DNA of 6,205 bases. It comes from Dehalococcoidales bacterium (lineage in GTDB: Bacteria; Chloroflexota; Dehalococcoidia; Dehalococcoidales; Fen-1064). The position numbers were made by a program, and so were the translations under genes. This document shows positions 1-6,100 of the stretch, piece by piece (within the stretch, counting starts at the first letter, position 1; each line of letters starts with the position of its first letter). The notes under the pieces were generated by a model. The model saw only the letters and a program-made list of their open reading frames with translations. It searched no databases and was not told the DNA's origin. The stretch is taken from positions 1 to 6,205 of the forward strand of contig DAOUVG010000104.1 in assembly GCA_030667735.1 (NCBI GenBank), given 5' to 3'.

Positions 1-551
1 TCCATTTTAATTGCTTCGGTGGGACAGATATAGGCGCAGGAGCCACAGCCGATGCAGGCATTGGAATCATCATAGAAAGGAATCGCCATCTCACGTTCAA
101 CACCCCGGTTGACCAGACTGATGGCCGATACCCCGACTACTTCCTCGCAGGCCCGGACACAAAGGGCACAAAGGATGCAGTTACCGTGGTCTTCCTGCGG
201 ATAGGAAGTCTTCTCGACACCAAGCTGCCGGGCCATGTCCTGAATGACTTCCGACTCCGGACAGCGGGCCAGTAAAAGGTCGATTATCGTCTGCCGGTTA
301 CGCCGGACTCTTTCGGTATTCGTTTTCACTTCCAGGCCCTCTTCTACCGGATACAGGCAGGAAGTAACGAGTCTCTCTCTTCCTCTGCTGGTCTTTACCT
401 CGACAAGGCAGAGTCGGCAGGCCCCATAGGGACTGACTGACTCGTGAGCACAGAGGGCGGGAATACAGATATTATGAGCGGTGGCAACATCAAGCACCAT
501 CGTCCCTTCTTCAGCTTCAATGACCTTGCCGTCAATCGTCAATGTCACCAT
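1..551 (-). CDS. HoxU / NuoG N-terminus-like iron-sulfur protein (3' end beyond window)
   Basis: This gene is cut by the left window edge: 183 codons plus two bases are present, with no stop. It starts at ATG 551-549, 13 nt after the nuoF-like stop, with GAGGA at 566-562 as a Shine-Dalgarno site about 10 nt away. Residues 1-80 are a plant-type [2Fe-2S] ferredoxin fold with ligands C34, C45, C48 and C65 (the motif YGACRLCLVEV surrounds C45 and C48). Residues 125-135 carry CILCALCVRAC and residues 166-177 carry CIGCGSCAYICP, two [4Fe-4S] sites. This is the architecture of HoxU and of the NuoG N-terminus, except that the His-Cys [4Fe-4S] motif expected around residues 95-110 is missing; only C97 followed by Pro remains there. 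The likely role is electron transfer between the NuoEF-like flavoprotein and a partner outside the window. Full length could be about 200-240 residues, or it could be fused to a catalytic domain; the window cannot tell. Identity as a family is solid, exact partner unknown. Confidence 0.9.
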   Translation of the reverse strand, partial: MVTLTIDGKVIEAEEGTMVLDVATAHNICIPALCAHESVSPYGACRLCLVEVKTSRGRERLVTSCLYPVEEGLEVKTNTERVRRNRQTIIDLLLARCPESEVIQDMARQLGVEKTSYPQEDHGNCILCALCVRACEEVVGVSAISLVNRGVEREMAIPFYDDSNACIGCGSCAYICPTEAIKM

Positions 552-564
552 ATCCTGATTGTCC

Positions 565-2418
565 TCACTTTACTATTACGGAGTCCAGGCGGCAGACGTC
601 ATAGCAGGCACCGCACTTAATGCATTTCTCCTGGTCAAGTAGCACTGGCTTCTTCTTTTCAACCAGTGTTATCGCTCCCTGGGGGCAGAGCTTGATGCAC
701 AGGCCACACCCGGGGCATTTGTCGGAAATAGAGTAGGTTATCAGTGCTTTGCATACACCCGCCGGGCATCTCTTATCCCTGATATGGGCCTGATACTCGT
801 CACGGAAGTAGCGTATCGACGTTAGTACCGGGTTGGGAGCAGTTTGGCCCAGTCCGCAGAGGGCGCTATCCGTGAGCGTCTCCGACAGATGTTCAAGTCG
901 CTCGATGTCCTCCTCTTCTCCCCTGCCCTCGGTGATGTCGGTCAGTATCTCGTGCATCCTTTTGAGGCCTTCGCGGCAGGGTACGCACTTGCCGCAGGAC
1001 TCGCCCTCAAGGAAGGATATGAAGTACCTGGCGATATCTACCATGCAGTTGGTCTCGTCCATGACAATCATCCCGCCGGAGCCCATCATCGAGCCGACCT
1101 TGTCCAGTTCGTCGAAATCGACGGGAATATCGAGCATGCTCTCCGGGATGCAACCGCCGGAAGGACCGCCGGTCTGAATGGCCTTGAGCCTGTTTCCTTT
1201 GGGAACACCGCCGCCAATGTCCATGACAATCTCGCGCAGTGTCATGCCCATGGGTACTTCCACCAGGCCTGTATTGTTGACCTTACCCACCAGTGAGAAT
1301 ATCTTGGTACCTTTGCTATTTTCGGTGCCAATCTGCCGGTACCAGTCGGCGCCGTTATTAATAATCAGGGGCACGTTTGCCCATGTTTCGACGTTATTGA
1401 GATTGGTCGGTTTTTCCCAGAGTCCCTTCTCCGAGGTATGAGTATATTTTGCCCGAGGCTCACCGACTTTGCCTTCAAGCGAAGCCATCAGGGCAGTTGA
1501 TTCACCGCAGACAAAGGCACCGCCGCCACGGTTGATGCTGATGCGACAACTGAAGCCGGAGCCCAGGATGTTATCGCCCAGAAGCCCGCATTCCTCCGCC
1601 TGCCGGATGGCGGTCCCGGCATGCAGCACGGCCAGCGGGTACTCATTGCGTACGTAGATGAATCCCTCGTTCGACCCGATGGCATAGGCACCGATCAGCA
1701 TACCTTCAATGGCGGAATGGGGATTACCTTCCATGAGACTTCGGTCCATGAATGCACCGGGGTCGCCCTCATCACAGTTGCAGATAACGTACTTCGGCTC
1801 CCCCTCAGCGTCACGGGTGGTCTGCCATTTCCTTGCGGTAGCGAAACCACCACCACCACGCCCGCGAAGGTTAGCTGTCCTGACTTCTTCGAGCACATCG
1901 ACCGGAGACATATTAAAGAGGGCTTTGACCAGGGCAGAGTAGCCGCCCAAGGCGATGTAATCATCGATGTTGTTGGGGTCAATCCTTGAACTGTCCGCCA
2001 GCAGAAGACGCAACTGCTTCCGGTAGAACGGGATTTCGTTCTCGTGAACCGCTTTCTGCCCGGTGTTGGGGTCAACATATAGCAGCCGGTCAATAATCTT
2101 GCCGCTGACAATGGTCTCGGAGACTATCTCGGCCACGTCCTTCGGCCTGACGCGTTGATAGAGGATGTTTTCCGGTTCGATAACAACCAGCGGTCCTCTC
2201 TCACAGAAGCCCGGGCACCCTGTGACCCTGATATTTACCCCGGAGCTCAACCCCCGCGAATCCACCTCACTTCTGAAGGCATCGATGAGTTCCTCGGCTC
2301 CCAGAGCAAGACAGCCCGTACCGCCGCAGATGGTCAGGCATCGCCGGCTGGTGTCCCGGCTCTGCACTATCGACTCTCTCAGTGCCTCCAACTCCTGTGG
2401 GGAACTTAGCCTGTTCAA
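565..2418 (-). CDS. nuoF: NuoF/HydB/HndC-like NAD(H)-binding flavin and iron-sulfur subunit
   Basis: This 617-residue protein is predicted to be the NAD(H) and FMN site of a soluble cytoplasmic diaphorase module. Domains in order: an N-terminal thioredoxin-like [2Fe-2S] domain with C31, C36, C68 and C72; the NuoF core with the glycine-rich FMN/NAD motif LRGRGGGGF (184-192), CNCDEGDPGAFMDR (213-226) and GGGAFVCGES (298-307); the [4Fe-4S] ligands C475, C478 and C481 (SCGKCVPCREG) with C521; a CPAGVC motif at 551-556; and a C-terminal two-cluster ferredoxin domain with C568, C571, C574, C578 and C599, C602, C605, C609. Complex I NuoF is about 440 residues and lacks both end domains, so this is the longer type found in HydB, HndC and similar bifurcating or diaphorase enzymes. 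The start is TTG at 2418, supported by GAGAGGA eight bases upstream. It follows the nuoE-like gene by 33 nt. It is not a membrane complex I subunit here, since no other nuo genes are seen. The nuoF symbol marks homology only. Confidence 0.93.
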   Translation of the reverse strand: MNRLSSPQELEALRESIVQSRDTSRRCLTICGGTGCLALGAEELIDAFRSEVDSRGLSSGVNIRVTGCPGFCERGPLVVIEPENILYQRVRPKDVAEIVSETIVSGKIIDRLLYVDPNTGQKAVHENEIPFYRKQLRLLLADSSRIDPNNIDDYIALGGYSALVKALFNMSPVDVLEEVRTANLRGRGGGGFATARKWQTTRDAEGEPKYVICNCDEGDPGAFMDRSLMEGNPHSAIEGMLIGAYAIGSNEGFIYVRNEYPLAVLHAGTAIRQAEECGLLGDNILGSGFSCRISINRGGGAFVCGESTALMASLEGKVGEPRAKYTHTSEKGLWEKPTNLNNVETWANVPLIINNGADWYRQIGTENSKGTKIFSLVGKVNNTGLVEVPMGMTLREIVMDIGGGVPKGNRLKAIQTGGPSGGCIPESMLDIPVDFDELDKVGSMMGSGGMIVMDETNCMVDIARYFISFLEGESCGKCVPCREGLKRMHEILTDITEGRGEEEDIERLEHLSETLTDSALCGLGQTAPNPVLTSIRYFRDEYQAHIRDKRCPAGVCKALITYSISDKCPGCGLCIKLCPQGAITLVEKKKPVLLDQEKCIKCGACYDVCRLDSVIVK

Positions 2419-2426
2419 TGTTATGT

Positions 2427-2433
2427 TCCTCTC
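2427..2433 (-). promoter_or_regulatory. Ribosome binding site for nuoF-like gene (supports TTG start)
   Basis: GAGAGGA lies eight bases before the TTG at 2418-2416. No ATG or GTG in the same frame sits at a suitable distance, so this site decides for the TTG start. It lies in the 33-base nuoE-nuoF gap, the largest gap between protein genes in this operon. Confidence 0.6.
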
Positions 2434-2451
2434 TCGCAGTTTCCCGGTAGC

Positions 2452-2922
2452 TTATCTGGACGTCGACAGTAAGGGTTTCACCCTGTCAACCGTCATCTCA
2501 CCCGAGTACTTGCCATCAACAATCATTATCGGTCCAAGGGCGCAGGCACCAACACAGTTGACCGTCTCCAGACTGAACCTCAGGTCCTCAGAGGTCTCAC
2601 CTGCCTTGATTCCGGTCTCACGCTCTATAGTATCCATGATTCGAACCGCTCCCCGGACATGGCAGGCCGTGCCCATGCATACATTGACTGTATGACGACC
2701 TCTAGGTGTCAGACTGAAGGCCCGAAAGAACGTGGCAACACCGTATACACGGCTCATCGGAATATCCAGGCCGGCACTTATCTCAACCAGGGCTTCCCTG
2801 GCAAGATAGCCCAACTCGGTCTGGGTATCCTGCAGAATGGCCACCAGCGAACCCCTGTCATGCTGGTATCTTTCCAGGATTGCGCCTACTGCTTCCCGCA
2901 TGTGCTCAAGACCGGCTGTCAT
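2452..2922 (-). CDS. nuoE: NuoE-like [2Fe-2S] thioredoxin-fold subunit
   Basis: This 156-residue protein matches the NuoE/HoxE/HydC/HndA family in length and layout: an N-terminal helical bundle (about residues 5-70, with the family signature GVATFFRAFSLTPRGRH at 61-77) and a C-terminal thioredoxin-like domain that binds one [2Fe-2S] cluster through C82, C87, C123 and C127 (VCMGTACHVRG and NCVGACALGP). In this family the subunit docks on the NuoF-like flavoprotein and often holds a low-potential cluster beside FMN. Its ATG at 2922 overlaps the porB stop by four bases (ATGA), and AAGGAG at 2936-2931 sits eight bases before it, so translation is probably coupled to porB. This overlap is the direct sequence evidence that the diaphorase genes and the pyruvate oxidoreductase genes are one transcription unit. 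NuoE rather than an isolated ferredoxin is certain; whether it serves a bifurcating complex or a simple diaphorase is not visible. Confidence 0.94.
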   Translation of the reverse strand: MTAGLEHMREAVGAILERYQHDRGSLVAILQDTQTELGYLAREALVEISAGLDIPMSRVYGVATFFRAFSLTPRGRHTVNVCMGTACHVRGAVRIMDTIERETGIKAGETSEDLRFSLETVNCVGACALGPIMIVDGKYSGEMTVDRVKPLLSTSR

Positions 2923-3842
2923 TGCGCTTTCTCCTTGATTTTCTCGTATTCCTCGACCACCCTTTGCTGTATCTCCCGGATGGTGTCTTCGGTTAAATGC
3001 CGAAACCGTCCCTGGAGCTTCAGATAATCCTGCACCGGTTTCATTTCCGGTAGCTCCATGCTCAATTTATATCTGCCGTTCTCAATTTCGTACAGAGGAA
3101 ACACGCCCGTCTGTACTGCCAGTCGACCTAACCTTACCGAAAGGTCCGGGGCTGACCTCCAGCCGGTGGGACAGACGGAGTGGATATGGATGTAGGCCGG
3201 TCCGGGCATTGCCACACCTTTGGCGACTTTTGCCATAAGGTCAAAGGGATAGCTGTGAGAGGCGGTGGCCACATAAGGGATATCGTGGGCGGCGGCAATT
3301 GCCGGAACGTTCTTCTTCCATGTTTTCTGCCCGATACTCATCTTGCCTGCGGGGGATGTTGTCGTGGAGGCTCCGAAAGGCGTTGCCGACGACCTCTGGA
3401 TACCGGTGTTCATGTAGGCTTCATTGTCGAAGCAGATGTAGAGGAAGTCGTGGCCCCTTTCCAGTGCTCCGGACAGTGCCTGGATTCCGATGTCACTGGT
3501 GCCGCCATCACCGGCCATAGCGACCACCTTGGTCCCCGTGTCAGGACGCACTCCCTTTCTCGCCATGACCTTCAACGCCGACTCTACTCCCGAGGCAACC
3601 GCGGCCGTGTTCTCAAAGAGGGTATGTATCCAGGGCATTCGCCAGGCGGTCATGGGGAACTGGGATGAGACAACCTCCATGCAGCCGGTGGCATTAGCTA
3701 TTATCACGTTCTGAGGAAGGGCTTTACAGGCGAGTCTGACCGCCAGCGCCTCACCGCAGCCGATGCAGGCCCGATGACCCGGGGCAAACGGTTCTCTCTT
3801 CGGTATCAGGCGAGAAGCATAAACGCTGTAATTCTGCATCAC
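2919..3842 (-). CDS. porB: Pyruvate:ferredoxin oxidoreductase, beta subunit
   Basis: This is the thiamine diphosphate-binding subunit of the four-subunit enzyme that converts pyruvate, CoA and oxidised ferredoxin to acetyl-CoA, CO2 and reduced ferredoxin, or the reverse. The 307 residues include the [4Fe-4S] ligands C26, C29 (CIGCGEAL), C54 (ATGCMEVV) and C224 (VCPTGW), and the ThDP/Mg motif with GDGGTSDIG at 111-119 and DNEAYMNTG at 139-147. The stretch QRSSATPFGASTTTSP (149-164) is characteristic of pyruvate-type beta subunits rather than 2-oxoglutarate or indolepyruvate enzymes, so pyruvate is the favoured substrate by homology. The frame opens with GTG at 3842 directly followed by ATG at 3839. 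GGGGTGA at 3853-3847 lies seven bases from the ATG and only four from the GTG, so the ATG is the better start (306 residues), giving a one-base overlap with the porA stop. The 3' end overlaps the nuoE-like gene by four bases. Confidence 0.96.
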   Translation of the reverse strand: MMQNYSVYASRLIPKREPFAPGHRACIGCGEALAVRLACKALPQNVIIANATGCMEVVSSQFPMTAWRMPWIHTLFENTAAVASGVESALKVMARKGVRPDTGTKVVAMAGDGGTSDIGIQALSGALERGHDFLYICFDNEAYMNTGIQRSSATPFGASTTTSPAGKMSIGQKTWKKNVPAIAAAHDIPYVATASHSYPFDLMAKVAKGVAMPGPAYIHIHSVCPTGWRSAPDLSVRLGRLAVQTGVFPLYEIENGRYKLSMELPEMKPVQDYLKLQGRFRHLTEDTIREIQQRVVEEYEKIKEKAQ

Positions 3843-5014
3843 TCTCTCACCCCGTATATCTCGTATTCCTGATCAGTGCCCGTCTCGGCAATCTCTATTC
3901 CCCGGGCGACCATGTCCTCAAACCCGGCAACGGTTATGTCCCGGCCACCCAGCCCGGCAATGAAACCAGTTACCTTTGGCCTCTTCTCCTCATCATACAG
4001 GGCTGCCCGCACCTCGGAGCAGAAGGGACCTCCCGGGCCTCCGAAGGAAATCGCCCGGTCCACAACGACCAGGAGGTCCGCATCTCTGACGGCATTGCGA
4101 AACTCTGCAAATGGGAACGGTCGCCACAGGCGCAGTTGCACCAGCCCGACATCCTTCCCTTCATCCCGCATCTTGTCCACGGCGGCGGAGGCAGTATCAC
4201 CGATGCTGCCCATGGTAAGAAGCAGTGTTTTCGCTCCCTCGGAACGATAGTGCTCCAGCGGACCATACTGGCGACCGAATGCCTTTCCGAACCGGTCCCA
4301 GTGCTCCAGGATAACCGGCATACTGCCCCTCAGGTTCACATCCTGTGCCTTCTTCGCTTCCGGGTACAGGACAGGCGGTGCGAAGGCACCCATTGTCACC
4401 GGTTTTTCCGTGTCCAGCGGTAGCGGGTAGTCGTAGGGTGGAATGAAGCGGTCAACTTCTTCCCGATCCGGCATGATGACAGGTTCTATCACGTGCGTCA
4501 GGTAGAACCCGTCAACGTGGACCATCACCGGCAGCAGCACCCTGCGGTCTTCACCTATGGCGAAGGCACAGATTACGTTATCAACTGCTTCCTGTCCATT
4601 AGCGGCGACTATCTGTATCCAGCCGGTATCACGTACCGACATCAGGTCGGACTGGTCACCCCAGACGTTAAGAGGTCCGGATAGCGCCCTATTGGCGACC
4701 GACATAATCACCGGCAACCGCATCGAAGAGGCAACATAGAGCACCTCGTGCATCAACTCCAGTCCCTGTCCGGCAGTAGCCGTAAAGGTACGTGCGCCGG
4801 TGGCCACCGCGCCCAGGCAGGCGCTCATTGCCGAGTGTTCCGACTCAACAGGGATATACTCGGCATCCAGTTCGCCACTGGCAACCAGTTCCGCGAGGTG
4901 TTCCACGATGTGCGTCTGGGGCGTAATCGGATAGGCCGCAATAACATCCACGTTGGACAGCATGGCGGCCTCAGCGATAGCCTGTGAAACCTCTATGCCT
5001 ATCCTCTCACCCAT
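3839..5014 (-). CDS. porA: Pyruvate:ferredoxin oxidoreductase, alpha subunit
   Basis: This 391-residue protein is the PP-domain partner of PorB and lines the pyruvate and thiamine diphosphate site. Visible signatures are AAYPITPQTHIVEHLA (26-41), the ESEHSA motif at 57-62 with the glutamate expected to activate ThDP in this family, the run TATAGQGLELMHE (78-90), NRALSGPLNVWGDQSD (108-123), and DGFYLTH (168-174). The C-terminal third has the Rossmann-like domain II fold of this family, including LWRPFPF at 296-302. Length is normal for separate alpha subunits (about 390-400). It starts at ATG 5014, which overlaps the porD stop by one base (TAATG), with GAGGAG at 5028-5023 eight bases upstream. 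The gene order gamma-delta-alpha-beta is the classical one for multi-subunit PFOR in Thermotoga and archaea. A related 2-oxoacid specificity cannot be ruled out from this subunit alone, but the PorB signature supports pyruvate. Confidence 0.95.
   Translation of the reverse strand: MGERIGIEVSQAIAEAAMLSNVDVIAAYPITPQTHIVEHLAELVASGELDAEYIPVESEHSAMSACLGAVATGARTFTATAGQGLELMHEVLYVASSMRLPVIMSVANRALSGPLNVWGDQSDLMSVRDTGWIQIVAANGQEAVDNVICAFAIGEDRRVLLPVMVHVDGFYLTHVIEPVIMPDREEVDRFIPPYDYPLPLDTEKPVTMGAFAPPVLYPEAKKAQDVNLRGSMPVILEHWDRFGKAFGRQYGPLEHYRSEGAKTLLLTMGSIGDTASAAVDKMRDEGKDVGLVQLRLWRPFPFAEFRNAVRDADLLVVVDRAISFGGPGGPFCSEVRAALYDEEKRPKVTGFIAGLGGRDITVAGFEDMVARGIEIAETGTDQEYEIYGVRE
3847..3853 (-). promoter_or_regulatory. 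Ribosome binding site for porB (favours ATG 3839 over GTG 3842)
   Basis: GGGGTGA lies inside the last codons of porA. Its spacing is seven bases to the ATG at 3839-3837 and four bases to the adjacent GTG at 3842-3840. The usual spacing range favours the ATG, which would shorten the protein by one residue. Confidence 0.5.
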
Positions 5015-5307
5015 TATTCAGTCTCCTCAACCATGGTTATAACTCCGGTAGGGCACTCGCGGGCACAGATGCCGCATCCCTTGCACCAGTACATGTTAGC
5101 GATGAAGTAGCCACCGGCGTCCTGTTCGACACATCCTTCGGGGCAGAACACCTGGCATATCCCACACTTAATACACCTGTCAGTATTATAGGTGGGTGCC
5201 TGCGACCGCCAGTCACCGGTCTTGTATTCGGCAGTGCTGCCTGGCTCGGTGACTATGGCACCAATTTCTATATCCTTCCAGGTTATTTCGTCTTCCTTCT
5301 TGCTCAA
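5014..5307 (-). CDS. porD: Pyruvate:ferredoxin oxidoreductase, delta (2x[4Fe-4S] ferredoxin) subunit
   Basis: This 97-residue subunit carries electrons from the ThDP-linked cluster of PorB to external acceptors. It holds two [4Fe-4S] motifs, C45-C48-C51-C55 followed by Pro, and C75-C78-C81-C85 followed by Pro. The N-terminal part has the PorD signature of a PGST block at 22-25 followed by TGDWR at 30-34, which separates it from free bacterial ferredoxins. The only plausible start is TTG at 5307: the next in-frame methionine is residue 72, beyond the first cluster. The TTG has AAAGGAG at 5324-5318 ten bases upstream and a second weaker GAGG closer to it, both inside the end of porG. Only one base separates it from the porG stop, and its own stop overlaps the porA ATG, so it is translated in step with its neighbours. 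Confidence 0.95.
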   Translation of the reverse strand: MSKKEDEITWKDIEIGAIVTEPGSTAEYKTGDWRSQAPTYNTDRCIKCGICQVFCPEGCVEQDAGGYFIANMYWCKGCGICARECPTGVITMVEETE

Positions 5308-5308
5308 G

Positions 5309-5884
5309 TCAACCTCGCTCCTTTACTACGGTTTCCTTAAAAGCCCGTTTCATGGCGTTGATGTTCCTCTCCGCGAGCCGTTCGAATCTATGTTGTAACG
5401 GTACTACCAGGGAGTCTGTCTCGACCACGGCAAAAGCCCGGAGCAGCGCCCCCAGCATCGTGGTATTCACTATCGGGACTCCCAACTCCTCCCGGGCTAT
5501 CTTGATAGCATCCACCGCAGCTAATTTCCACTTAGTCCCGAATTCAGCTTCTACCTCTGCCAATGTCCTGGATGTATTGACTACCAGTATCCCATTGTCC
5601 TTGAGCCCGGAGGTAACGTTGATGATGCGTAGCAGTGTGGGGTCAAGCACTATCACGATATCCGGCTCGTCAACATCTGCTCTTACCCTGATTGGTTTAC
5701 TGCTGTTTATCCGGTCAAAGGCTTGTACCGGTGCTCCTCTCCGCTCCGGACCAAACTTGGGGAAGGCCTGAGCATACTTCCCCTCGCTTATGGCTGCCCG
5801 CGCCAGGATCTCAGCCGAAGTAACCGCTCCCTGGCCGCCACGGCCGTGCCACCTGATTTCAACAAGCTCGTTTGTGTCTGTCAA
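5309..5884 (-). CDS. porG: Pyruvate:ferredoxin oxidoreductase, gamma subunit
   Basis: This 191-residue protein is the gamma (CoA-binding domain-type) subunit of PFOR and the first protein gene of the operon. It shows the family start EIRWHGRGGQGAVTSAEILA (9-28), the FPKFGPERRGAPVQAF block (41-56), DPTLL at 81-85 and the C-terminal NTTMLGALLRAFAVV (140-154). Length is normal for this subunit (about 180-195). The predicted start is TTG at 5884, with GGAGG at 5894-5890 five bases upstream; no in-frame ATG or GTG lies near the conserved N-terminus. It lies 54 bases after the tRNA-Arg gene on the same strand and one base before porD. No clear signal of dedicated regulation is visible; it may share the transcript that includes the tRNA. 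The family also contains gamma subunits for other 2-oxoacids; the pyruvate call rests on the whole cluster. Confidence 0.95.
   Translation of the reverse strand: MTDTNELVEIRWHGRGGQGAVTSAEILARAAISEGKYAQAFPKFGPERRGAPVQAFDRINSSKPIRVRADVDEPDIVIVLDPTLLRIINVTSGLKDNGILVVNTSRTLAEVEAEFGTKWKLAAVDAIKIAREELGVPIVNTTMLGALLRAFAVVETDSLVVPLQHRFERLAERNINAMKRAFKETVVKERG
5318..5324 (-). promoter_or_regulatory. Ribosome binding site for porD (supports TTG start)
   Basis: AAAGGAG sits within the last codons of porG, ten bases before the TTG at 5307-5305. A closer GAGG at 5316-5313 (five bases away) could serve instead. No ATG or GTG start is available ahead of the first cysteine motif, so this site fixes the unusual start codon. 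Confidence 0.6.
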
Positions 5885-5889
5885 TTCGG

Positions 5890-5894
5890 CCTCC
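5890..5894 (-). promoter_or_regulatory. Ribosome binding site for porG (supports TTG start)
   Basis: GGAGG lies five bases before the TTG at 5884-5882. It is the only strong Shine-Dalgarno match in the tRNA-porG spacer and sets the start of the operon's first protein. Confidence 0.6.
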
Positions 5895-5905
5895 GTATCA
5901 ACAAT

Positions 5906-5937
5906 GGTATAGCCCCCAATTACTCAGTTACTGTAAA
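5906..5937 (-). promoter_or_regulatory. Weak candidate promoter in the tRNA-porG spacer
   Basis: TTTACA (5937-5932) and TATACC (5911-5906) resemble -35 and -10 boxes, but the spacer is 20 bases instead of about 17, so the match is poor. If real, it would give porG its own start within the 54-base gap; otherwise the operon would be read from upstream of the tRNA. No operator palindrome was seen. Confidence 0.15.
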
Positions 5938-5938
5938 G

Positions 5939-6011
5939 TACCCCTGGAGCGATTCGAACGCTCGCACCCAGCTCCGGAGGCTGGTGCTCTATCCAACTGA
6001 GCTACAGGGGC
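5939..6011 (-). tRNA. tRNA-Arg, anticodon CCG
   Basis: A complete 73-base cloverleaf folds by eye. The acceptor stem is GCCCCTG with CAGGGGT (a G-U pair at the end), the D stem GCTC/GAGC, the anticodon stem CCAGC/GCTGG, a four-base variable loop, and the T stem GAGCG/CGCTC closing the loop TTCGAAT. The anticodon loop CTCCGGA places CCG at 5977-5975, which reads the arginine codon CGG. The discriminator base is A, and the following bases are CTT, so the terminal CCA is not encoded and must be added after transcription. CGG codons are common in the neighbouring genes; five of thirteen arginines in the partial gene at the left edge use it. No T-run terminator follows the 3' end, so read-through into porG is possible. 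Confidence 0.95.
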
Positions 6012-6048
6012 ATATGTGCTTAAATGCAAAAATACTTCCCATTGTCCC

Positions 6049-6078
6049 ATGATAACCTATATCATGCAGACAGGGCAA
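6049..6078 (-). promoter_or_regulatory. Candidate sigma-70-type promoter for tRNA-Arg (and perhaps the por operon)
   Basis: TTGCCC (6078-6073) as -35 and TATCAT (6054-6049) as -10 are separated by 18 bases and match the consensus at four and five of six positions. The predicted start near 6042 would give a leader of about 30 bases before the tRNA. This is read by eye only, and such matches arise by chance in AT-richer spacers. Confidence 0.35.
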
Positions 6079-6100
6079 CATACACTAGTCTTTTTCAATA

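Noticed and set aside
244..429. Plus-strand open frame of 61 codons near the left edge
   Set aside because: It is antisense to the partial HoxU-like gene, which has clear cysteine motifs in the opposite frame.
844..1296. Plus-strand open frame of 150 codons
   Set aside because: It lies entirely antisense to the NuoF-like gene, which has a full set of conserved motifs. Its translation shows no recognisable domain, and antisense frames are expected in GC-rich coding DNA.
2165..2695. Plus-strand open frame of 176 codons
   Set aside because: It is antisense to the 5' part of the nuoF-like gene and the end of the nuoE-like gene, has Ser/Arg/Pro-rich shadow composition, and no plausible family match.
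565..2922. nuoE and nuoF as part of a respiratory complex I operon
   Set aside because: The NuoF-like protein has extra N- and C-terminal cluster domains absent from complex I NuoF, and no membrane subunits or NuoB/C/D-type genes are present in the window.
3180..3668. Plus-strand open frame of 162 codons, rich in Gly, Arg and Cys
   Set aside because: It is antisense to porB, whose cofactor motifs are intact; the Cys and Gly richness mirrors the complementary codons, not a ferredoxin pattern.
5939..6011. tRNA gene as an attachment site for an integrated element
   Set aside because: Integration would normally leave a copy of the tRNA 3' end and an integrase downstream; instead housekeeping-type por genes follow and no duplicated tRNA end was seen.
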